DNA of 10,818 bases. It comes from an uncultured beta proteobacterium. GTDB taxonomy: Bacteria > Pseudomonadota > Gammaproteobacteria > Burkholderiales > Burkholderiaceae_C. This document shows positions 1-5,672 of this stretch, piece after piece. A program made the position numbers and the translations under genes. Within the stretch, counting starts at the first letter, position 1. Every line of letters starts with the position of its first letter. The stretch covers positions 1 to 10,818 of the forward strand of contig CAIYNH010000616.1 of assembly GCA_903927495.1 (NCBI GenBank). The letters run 5' to 3'. The notes beneath the pieces are model-generated. The model was not told the origin of the DNA. It was given only the letters and a program-made list of their open reading frames with translations, and searched no databases.

Positions 1-1946
1 CACTTGGCGCGAATTCCGATGTGTTGGTGCATGCCAAGGTGGTGAGTGCTTCTGGCGTGATTACCATACAAGGTGCAAACACTGTGAAGGTTGATCCTGC
101 CGTTGAAGTTACCTCTTCGCAACCGGTGAATCTGCTCGGTGATACGACTCTGCAGGCCCAAAGCACAAGCAACCCTGGTAACTTGGTGGTGAATAGTCCG
201 ATTCTGAATATCGTTAAACCGACGGTGTTTACATCTAACAATTCGGCCAGTGATGGTGTGCTATCAGTAACAGGCAGTGTTTCAGGCACCACTGGAGTTA
301 CAGACAATCTGACACTGGTCTCCAAGAATGACGTTGAGGTCACCGGAACCATTTCCAACATTGATGCCTTGATGGTCAATGCTGTCCGGAATGTGTCGTT
401 CACTAACACCGTGTCCGTCACCGGTGCCATGGATGTCAAGGCAGACGGCAACGTGTTGTTTGACAAGGCTTTGACATTGTCTGCTGGCGGTGCCTTGACG
501 GTTCAGGGCCTGATTGATGGAACCTCTGCCAAAGATGTGACCTTCAAACAAGCACTGGACGTGACTGGCAATGTGATCATCAATGCCACTGGCGTGGTGC
601 GGTTTGATCAGCCCCTGAATCTGAGCAACGGCGGCACACTCGACATCAAGGGTGCTAGCAGCGTTGTCTTTGCCAGCGGTGCCACCGTCAAGGTGGATGG
701 CAATCTGACCATCGATGTCGAGTCGCTCACTTTGCTCGGTGGTGCTGATTCCTTGTCCTCAGCCACGCCCAACAGCACGCTGACCATCAAGTCATCTGCC
801 ACCAACAACAACGTGATGATCGGCGGCACTGTGGGCAACGAACTCGCAGGTGCGCTGAATCTGACCAGTCGTGAGATATTGGCCATTGGTTCGAACTTCA
901 CCAAAGTGGTGATTGGTGAAGCGGGTCTGGGTGCCATCACCTTGGCCGGCAATGCCGACCTGAGCTCGGTGGGGGCAGCTGGAGTTGAGATTTTGGGCGA
1001 CACCATCACGGTGGCCAGCAGCACCGGCAGCGTGGTGCAAGCGCCCGGTGCGGTCAGCCTGAGTGCTGCAGGCAACGTTGTACTGAACTCAAGCATCAGC
1101 ACGGCAACGTCCAGCCCGATTAACTTGACCAGTACCAGCGGCAATATCACCATGGCATCGGGTACCCGGCTTGACAGTCAGGGCGGTGATGTGCATGTAA
1201 AAGCCGAGAATGCTCAGGTCGTGTCGATTTCCACGATCAACGCCCGCTCGGGCGACCTTAAGCAACTCGGTGTAGTGGATATCCAGGCCGGTGGTGCCAC
1301 CATCACCGATGCCAACCATGACACAGCGGCCGACATCTTTGCCAGGGCGGTGAATCTCTCCGGTTATGGTCCTGCCCCGGGTTCAACGGCAGACGTGCTG
1401 GAGGCAGTCGCCGAGGTGGTGCGCATCGATGTGCCGAGTGGCTCGGTGATGCGTCACACCAACCCGGATGGACGCACTTACTTTGACGTGATTAAAGCGG
1501 GCCAGTTGTACCAACAAGTGGTGGTGATTGGTAACGTGACCCGGGTAACCGAGGATCCGGCTACGCTGCTGACCGGTAACAGGTCTGATGCTGATCTGAT
1601 TGCGGCCGGTATCTCACGCAGCAGCTCACTGCTCAAGGCCCCGGTTGCCTCCCAGTCCCTGGCCGCCTCTGTTGCGCCAACGCCGACCTTCTCGACGGGC
1701 ATGGCCGTGAGTCGGTATCTGGATGCACCGTCGGTGGGTGATGCGCTTAACAGCACGATTGACCTCGGTGGATTGGGCCTCTCGGGCAATAATTCTGATT
1801 TGCTCTCGGGCAATAGTTATGGACTGGCCAGTCGCCTGCAGCAGTCGTATGTGCTGGGGACCCCTGGCGAGCAGCCTTTTGTAGCGGGTCTGAACACGTT
1901 TAGTCAGGATACGTTTGAATATTGGGTGGATACCCTGTCTCTTTGA
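1..1946 (+). CDS. C-terminal part of a giant beta-solenoid adhesin-like surface protein (5' partial)
   Basis: The reading frame is open from the left edge (first full codon at position 3, Leu-Gly-Ala-Asn), so the gene begins upstream; the GTG at 21 is simply an internal Val. About 648 residues are visible, ending at TGA 1944-1946. The sequence is rich in Val, Thr, Ser, Gly, Asn and Ala, alternates hydrophobic and polar residues, and carries about 20-residue repeats of the form V-x-F-x-x-x-L-x-V-x-G, as expected of a parallel beta-helix in filamentous-haemagglutinin-like or other giant adhesins. I see no cysteine anywhere in the visible part and no glycine/aspartate RTX nonapeptides. The last 180 or so residues are less repetitive, and the only tryptophan is in the extreme C-terminus (FEYWVDTLSL). 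No autotransporter barrel, LPXTG or PEP-CTERM anchor is visible. It is probably exported to the cell surface, perhaps by the minus-strand exporter in this window (inference). The N-terminal export signal lies outside the window. Confidence 0.8.
   Translation, partial: LGANSDVLVHAKVVSASGVITIQGANTVKVDPAVEVTSSQPVNLLGDTTLQAQSTSNPGNLVVNSPILNIVKPTVFTSNNSASDGVLSVTGSVSGTTGVTDNLTLVSKNDVEVTGTISNIDALMVNAVRNVSFTNTVSVTGAMDVKADGNVLFDKALTLSAGGALTVQGLIDGTSAKDVTFKQALDVTGNVIINATGVVRFDQPLNLSNGGTLDIKGASSVVFASGATVKVDGNLTIDVESLTLLGGADSLSSATPNSTLTIKSSATNNNVMIGGTVGNELAGALNLTSREILAIGSNFTKVVIGEAGLGAITLAGNADLSSVGAAGVEILGDTITVASSTGSVVQAPGAVSLSAAGNVVLNSSISTATSSPINLTSTSGNITMASGTRLDSQGGDVHVKAENAQVVSISTINARSGDLKQLGVVDIQAGGATITDANHDTAADIFARAVNLSGYGPAPGSTADVLEAVAEVVRIDVPSGSVMRHTNPDGRTYFDVIKAGQLYQQVVVIGNVTRVTEDPATLLTGNRSDADLIAAGISRSSSLLKAPVASQSLAASVAPTPTFSTGMAVSRYLDAPSVGDALNSTIDLGGLGLSGNNSDLLSGNSYGLASRLQQSYVLGTPGEQPFVAGLNTFSQDTFEYWVDTLSL
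390..728 (+). repeat. Degenerate ~20-residue beta-solenoid coding repeats
   Basis: At least five consecutive degenerate protein repeats are visible here, beginning near NVSFTNTVSVTG, NVLFDKALTLSAGG, DVTFKQALDVTG, VVRFDQPLNLSNGG and SVVFASGATVKVDG. Each unit has a V-x-F core followed by alternating hydrophobic residues and a Gly/Asn turn, with spacing of about 20 to 28 residues. The DNA is diverged, so this is an old protein repeat rather than a recent tandem duplication. It fits one coil of a right-handed beta-helix per unit. Confidence 0.6.
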
Positions 1947-1951
1947 TCATT

Positions 1952-1958
1952 GGGGAAA
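1952..1958 (+). promoter_or_regulatory. Ribosome binding site deciding the lipoprotein start
   Basis: GGGGAAA lies 3 bases before the ATG at 1962, with its GGGG core about 6 bases away. It favours ATG 1962 over the in-frame TTG at 1950, which itself overlaps the region just after the adhesin stop and would place the ribosome binding site inside the coding sequence. Confidence 0.55.
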
Positions 1959-1961
1959 TTT

Positions 1962-3434
1962 ATGACACTTCACACTTCACTTGGTTGGTTCGATGCAAAA
2001 AAGTCGGGCACAGCCGCCCTGGGTGGCTTGCTTGTAGTAAGTCTGGCGCTGTCCGCCTGTGGCGGCGGCGGGGGCGGCGTGCCGCTGGTACCGGAGGCGG
2101 TGGTGCAATCAGTGGCCAATGCCCAGGCATTGGAGGGGCAGGTGGGTCAAACAGGTAAACCGGTGATCGAATTTGAGGTTGCTTTGAGCAAGCCTGTAGA
2201 ACGAGGGCTGGCGGTGTCTTTCTTCACCTCAAGCACCGCCAAAGCTGGCAACGAAAGCACAGGTTCGGCCAAGGGGGGCGTGTGTGGGGCACCGGGGGTC
2301 GATTACATGGCCGCGACCAGCTCACAAATCACTATTCCGGTGGGCGTAAGCACTTATAAATTGCAGTTAGAGCTGTGCCCGGACGGGGATTTTGAACCGA
2401 ATGAAACTTTCACCTTGACCTGGGCATCGGCCGGTGCAAGCGGAGGCACCGTTACCGGCACCATCATCAATGACGATGTGGGTGGCCTGAATGGCACGGG
2501 TGCTACTGCGGTGATGACCGGGCTAAGTGCTTTTGGCCGCGATACGCACCCTCTGACCAATAATTCTGCGGATGGTGGGCTGGGTTTTGCCTTTGACAAG
2601 TCAGGCGCCTGCGTGGTTGACAAGGTAACCGGGTTGACCTGGCAAAAGCTGACAACCACAAACTTGCCCTATACGAGTCTTGCTGGCTACGTGAAGACGG
2701 TGAACGGGCAGTCCTTGTGCGATTATACCGATTGGCGGGTGCCCACGGCCAATGAGCTGATGAACCTGATGGATATCAGTAAAGCCACCGGCAGCATGGC
2801 CAATGCTGATTACCTGAGCGTCGCAGCCGATGCGATGGCGGGCCTGTTTTGGTCTATTCAGGCGCGCGCCACGACCAATGCAGTTGATGCCTGGCGCGTT
2901 GACGCGGACAGCAATGGTGCGCTATCCTACGGGGCTAAGGCCAGTGGGCAGAAGGTTCGTTTGGTTCGGGGCGGCAGGGCGCAAAATTCTGGGTGTGACA
3001 ACAGTGATGGGCGTTTTTTAGATCATGAGGATGGCACGGTGACTGACACCGCCACAGGTTTGATGTGGAAAAAATGCCCCGAAGGCTATACTGATTCGGA
3101 CTGTACCCAAGGTACTGTTTTTCAGTCAAATGGTACTGCGGCATCTGTTGTGACGCAGCTTGCGAAGGCCAATGGGGATAAGGAAAAGGGCTACCTCGAT
3201 TGGCGGGTGCCGTCACGTAATGAACTGGCCTCGCTGGTTAATCTGGCTTGCAACAATCCGGCGATCGTGACCAGTGTTTTTCCCTTCAATGAACCTTTGG
3301 CCTATATCACTTCGAACGTTAATGTGAACGTCAGCGACAAGCAGGTGTGGAGTGTGGATTTCAGGGAGGGCAATGTTGGACAGGATTTGTTGACCAGGAA
3401 TTACCGAATGCGTCTGGTTCGCGCCGGCCAGTAG
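1962..3434 (+). CDS. Lipoprotein with Calx-beta-like domain and two DUF1566 (Lcl C-terminal) domains
   Basis: A 490-residue protein starting at ATG 1962. Residues 1-33 form a lipoprotein signal with a hydrophobic stretch (about 18-30) and lipobox L-S-A-C, lipid Cys33, followed by a poly-Gly tether. Residues about 45-172 resemble a Calx-beta domain: beta-rich, with DYMAATSSQITIPVG and the usual end TGTIINDD. Two DUF1566 domains follow (about 213-338 and 355-490). Each has a T-G-L-x-W motif (TGLTWQK, TGLMWKK), a DWRVP-x-x-N-EL motif (residues 257-266 and 413-422) and a closing RLVR-G/A-G. DUF1566 occurs in surface and fimbrial or adhesion-related proteins but has no settled biochemical role. 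The gene is 15 bp downstream of the adhesin gene, so they are probably cotranscribed, and a role at the outer membrane as partner or anchor of the adhesin is an inference. Cysteines in the Calx-beta and DUF1566 parts suggest disulfides. Confidence 0.85.
   Translation: MTLHTSLGWFDAKKSGTAALGGLLVVSLALSACGGGGGGVPLVPEAVVQSVANAQALEGQVGQTGKPVIEFEVALSKPVERGLAVSFFTSSTAKAGNESTGSAKGGVCGAPGVDYMAATSSQITIPVGVSTYKLQLELCPDGDFEPNETFTLTWASAGASGGTVTGTIINDDVGGLNGTGATAVMTGLSAFGRDTHPLTNNSADGGLGFAFDKSGACVVDKVTGLTWQKLTTTNLPYTSLAGYVKTVNGQSLCDYTDWRVPTANELMNLMDISKATGSMANADYLSVAADAMAGLFWSIQARATTNAVDAWRVDADSNGALSYGAKASGQKVRLVRGGRAQNSGCDNSDGRFLDHEDGTVTDTATGLMWKKCPEGYTDSDCTQGTVFQSNGTAASVVTQLAKANGDKEKGYLDWRVPSRNELASLVNLACNNPAIVTSVFPFNEPLAYITSNVNVNVSDKQVWSVDFREGNVGQDLLTRNYRMRLVRAGQ
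2730..3211 (+). repeat. Internal duplication of DUF1566 domain (14-nt identical cores at 2730-2743 and 3198-3211)
   Basis: The 14-base word gattggcgggtgcc occurs at 2730-2743 and again at 3198-3211, exactly 468 bp (156 codons) apart, both encoding DWRVP. It marks the conserved core of the two tandem DUF1566 domains. The flanking DNA is diverged, so the duplication is old and only this core stays identical. Confidence 0.6.
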
Positions 3435-3602
3435 CACGCATTGTCATCGGGTCATTCCATTTCCATATCAATCCGACACTTTGTTGCTCCGCCTTGCCGT
3501 GCGTTAGCACTGTCTGTGGCTTCGCGCCTAGTGTCGCCTCGATCTGGAAACGGAATCAGGATGGCATCCTGACCGATACCCGGTCAACTGCAGATGCTGG
3601 GG
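3435..3602. other. Convergent intergenic region, no convincing gene
   Basis: This is the space between the stop codons of the plus-strand lipoprotein gene and the minus-strand SecA-like gene. I see no ORF with coding character here: the frames that cross it are extensions of shadows of the neighbouring genes. Its right part is dense in inverted repeats at 3556-3572, 3571-3585 and 3596-3624. It most likely serves as a bidirectional transcription-end region, though no clear poly-T tract follows the stems. Confidence 0.5.
3556..3585. terminator. Two adjoining inverted repeats, possible bidirectional terminator
   Basis: TCAGGATG and CATCCTGA (3556-3563 and 3565-3572) form a perfect 8-bp inverted repeat around a single central base. 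Overlapping its end, GACCG and CGGTC (3571-3575 and 3581-3585) form a 5-bp stem with a 5-base loop. The first is too tightly spaced to form a normal RNA loop without unpairing the centre, so it might instead be a protein-binding palindrome. On the minus strand it is followed by a weak T-rich stretch (TTCCGTTTCC). Confidence 0.3.
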
Positions 3603-3624
3603 CTAACTCTTGGAAAACCCCAGC
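3596..3624 (-). terminator. Hairpin overlapping the SecA-like stop codon
   Basis: GCTGGGG (3596-3602) and CCCCAGC (3618-3624) form a 7-bp G+C-rich stem with a 15-base loop. The loop contains the TAG stop codon and last codons of the SecA-like gene. No T-run follows on either strand, so it is at best a weak intrinsic terminator or an mRNA 3'-end stabiliser for the minus-strand operon. Confidence 0.3.
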
Positions 3625-5597
3625 TGCTCTCTAAGCTGCTTTTGCACAAACGCCAGATGGCTGCGCTGCATGCGGGCGATGCTGCTGGCGTAGCGTTGGC
3701 TTAGCCATTGCAGCAAGTCGATTTTCAGGCGGGTTTGGCGGCTCGGGATCAGACCGGTCAGGGGTTTGATCCAGGAGGGGGTGTATTTGGTGATCAGCTC
3801 TTCTTCGAGTGAGACAAAAGGCTGGGCGCTGCCTCGTGCACCTTGGCGACCAGCGCGGCCAAACAATTGCCAGTCGATGCGGGGCGATTCATGTGCTTCA
3901 AACATTAGCACGTGCAGGCCGCCGATGCGCTCTACCTCGGTTGATATTTTGATGTCGGTGCCACGGCCGGCCATGTTGGTGGCCACCGTGATACAACTGT
4001 GCTCCCCCGCCAGTGCCACCACCTGGGCCTCGTACTCGTGCTCTTTGGCATTGAGTACGGTGCAAGTGTGGCCGCGCTGACGCAAAAGGCCTGCAATTTC
4101 TTCGCTGTCCAAAATGCGTCGGGTGCCCACCAGCACCGGCACACCGCGTCGGTGCAGTGTTTCAATGCGGTCGATAAAACCATTCAATTTATTTTTCCGT
4201 GTCACAAAGCACTGCTTTGGCAAAATCTTGAGTTGGCTTGGGGTGCGTGGTGGAAGCCGCATGACCAGCAAACCAAAGGTTTTCCAAAGTTCCCAGTCGA
4301 GGCCGTGCAGAGTGCCGCTGGCGCCGCTGAGTCGGTGGTAATGCCGGAAAAATTCCTGAAACGTCATACGAGCCGAGATTTTGGTGAGTGGGGTTAGCTC
4401 GACCCCGACCCGTGCCTCGATGGATTGGTGAATGCCGTGGCTCCAGGAGCGTCCGGGCATGCTGCGCCCGGTGCTCTCATCAACAATGACCACCGCACCA
4501 TCTTGGATGATGTAGTGCCGGTCTTTCTGGAATACCTCGCGTGCCATGATAGCCAGCGTGAAGATTTCCTCACGCCGTGTCGGTACCCGCCAATAGCTGT
4601 TGAAGGATTCCGACAACTGCTCCACCTTGTGCCGGCCAGACTCGGTCAGGTGTACCGAACCACCGCCTTTTGCGTACAGGGTGTAATCGGTGTCGAGCTT
4701 GAGTTGGTCGACCAATTCGCGTGCCAGGCGAATCACTCCGAGCATATTGGCCTTGTCTTCTTCGGCACTGGCAATGATCAGCGGGGTAGTTGCTTCATCA
4801 ATCAAAATACCGTCGGCTTCGTCAATGATGACGGCATACAAGCCGCGCATGACCGGCTGGTTTTCGCCTTGCGGGTTTTGCATTTGCCAGAGCCTGCGGC
4901 GCAATGGATCGCGTGCACCGTCCAAGCGCAAATCGTCTCGGAGGTAGTCGGCCAGAAACTGTTTGGCGGTGGCGTATACCACCGATTGACGGTAGTGCTG
5001 GGCCAGTTCGTGTGGTGGGGTATCGCCGGTGATGGCGGTAACGCTCAAACCGCAAGCCTGAAACAGTGGTGCCATCAGCTCGGCATCGCGTGCGGCCAGG
5101 TAATCGTTGGCTGTGACGATATGCAGCGGCTTGCCGCTCCAGCCGATCAAGACGGCGGCGATCGCCACAGCCAGGGTTTTGCCTTCGCCAGGGGCGAGCT
5201 GGATCAGGTAGCCTTCGTTCATGCTGAGTGCCGCGACCAACTGCGGGAACGATGCGCGTTGACCGATGTGCAGGCAGGCGAGTCGAGCGACACAAGAAAG
5301 CGCTTCTATTTTGATAGCTATCAGTGCTTGTGCACCTTGCTTTGTAGCCTTACTTGATGTGTTAATTTGCAATCGGTAGATGGCTTGGCGAAAGGCCAGC
5401 AGTTCAGCTGCCGACGGTGCGCTGATGTCGGCTGGGTCTGGCGGCAGGCGCAGGTGCAAATCAAGTACAGCCTGCCAGAGTTGGCGGTAGCCGTGACCGC
5501 TGTGGTGTGCTGCCAGCCTGAGCCAGCCTAGCAGGCTGAACCAGGGTGTCAAAGCGGCATTGCGCGGGGCTTGCCAGGGCGAGAATTCTGTGCTCAT
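3603..5597 (-). CDS. Shortened SecA-like ATPase (SecA paralogue)
   Basis: A 664-residue cytoplasmic ATPase with the SecA core. Walker A is APGEGKT (135-141; housekeeping SecA has TGEGKT). TANDYLA at 162-168 follows, the Walker B/DEAD-type motif is IIDEAD (257-262) and ILIDEATTPLII (264-275) is close to SecA's ILIDEARTPLII. VDESTGRSMPGRSWSHG (372-388) lies at the end of the preprotein-crosslinking region. The second motor domain has VLVGT (488-492), VLNAKEHEYEAQVV (514-527), ATNMAGRGTDI (539-549) and QLFGRAGRQG (577-586). The protein then ends within about 65 residues. It therefore lacks most of the C-terminal helical wing/scaffold region and the cysteine zinc-binding tail of normal SecA (about 900 residues). 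The N-terminus has about 110 residues of unfamiliar helical sequence. It is the last gene of the exporter operon, 75 bp after the M50 fusion gene, with only a weak ribosome binding site. In-frame TAA at 5610-5612 rules out a longer N-terminus. It is probably the energy source of the exporter; this is not the housekeeping secA. Confidence 0.85.
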   Translation of the reverse strand: MSTEFSPWQAPRNAALTPWFSLLGWLRLAAHHSGHGYRQLWQAVLDLHLRLPPDPADISAPSAAELLAFRQAIYRLQINTSSKATKQGAQALIAIKIEALSCVARLACLHIGQRASFPQLVAALSMNEGYLIQLAPGEGKTLAVAIAAVLIGWSGKPLHIVTANDYLAARDAELMAPLFQACGLSVTAITGDTPPHELAQHYRQSVVYATAKQFLADYLRDDLRLDGARDPLRRRLWQMQNPQGENQPVMRGLYAVIIDEADGILIDEATTPLIIASAEEDKANMLGVIRLARELVDQLKLDTDYTLYAKGGGSVHLTESGRHKVEQLSESFNSYWRVPTRREEIFTLAIMAREVFQKDRHYIIQDGAVVIVDESTGRSMPGRSWSHGIHQSIEARVGVELTPLTKISARMTFQEFFRHYHRLSGASGTLHGLDWELWKTFGLLVMRLPPRTPSQLKILPKQCFVTRKNKLNGFIDRIETLHRRGVPVLVGTRRILDSEEIAGLLRQRGHTCTVLNAKEHEYEAQVVALAGEHSCITVATNMAGRGTDIKISTEVERIGGLHVLMFEAHESPRIDWQLFGRAGRQGARGSAQPFVSLEEELITKYTPSWIKPLTGLIPSRQTRLKIDLLQWLSQRYASSIARMQRSHLAFVQKQLREQLGFSKS
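5300..5370. repeat. AT-rich palindromic element embedded in the SecA-like gene
   Basis: TGATAGCTATCA (5312-5323) is a perfect 12-bp palindrome. GCTATCAGTGC (5317-5327) and GCTTTGTAGC (5339-5348) form a larger imperfect hairpin around a GTGCAC-containing loop. The segment is more AT-rich than its surroundings and encodes residues about 76-100 of the SecA-like protein, a Lys/Ser/Ala/Ile-rich stretch. It looks like the small dispersed palindromic repeats I remember from Comamonadaceae genomes (established knowledge recalled, not checked), here inserted in frame. Confidence 0.4.
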
Positions 5598-5613
5598 GCT
5601 ACTGACTTGTTAT

Positions 5614-5642
5614 GCGCTCGACCGCTTGCAGGCGGTGAGTGC
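5614..5642 (-). promoter_or_regulatory. Imperfect hairpin between the M50-fusion and SecA-like genes
   Basis: In the 75-bp gap, ACCGC (5621-5625) and GCGGT (5632-5636) pair around a 6-base loop, and the stem extends imperfectly through GCGCTC (5614-5619) and GAGTGC (5637-5642) with one bulge and one mismatch. On the minus-strand transcript it sits just upstream of the SecA-like start. It could cause attenuation, processing or reduced translation of the last gene. No T-tract follows, so a full terminator is unlikely. Confidence 0.3.
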
Positions 5643-5672
5643 AGGGGGGATGCTCGTCAATCGTCAGACCCC

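Noticed and set aside
608..1153. Minus-strand open frame opposite the adhesin
   Set aside because: Low-complexity Leu/Pro/Ser/Thr translation produced by the repetitive adhesin codons; no supporting motif.
1..1946. RTX toxin/adhesin secreted by a classic type I ABC system
   Set aside because: No Gly/Asp calcium-binding nonapeptides are visible, and no ABC transporter gene is in the window.
1950..1961. TTG at 1950 as start of the lipoprotein
   Set aside because: ATG 1962 has a suitably spaced GGGG ribosome binding site, and the shorter form gives a normal lipoprotein signal.
2060..2079. G-rich tract after the lipobox as a phase-variation site
   Set aside because: The run is interrupted by C residues (mostly GGC codons) with no more than five G in a row; it is better explained as a poly-Gly tether.
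3435..3602. Small gene or structured RNA in the convergent gap
   Set aside because: The frames crossing it have no ribosome binding site or coding character, and no tRNA or known riboswitch pattern was recognised.
4425..5357. Long plus-strand open frame (310 codons) opposite the SecA-like gene
   Set aside because: It is a shadow: the minus strand carries all SecA motifs, and the plus-strand translation has no recognisable domain and an unnatural Gln/His/Cys-rich composition.
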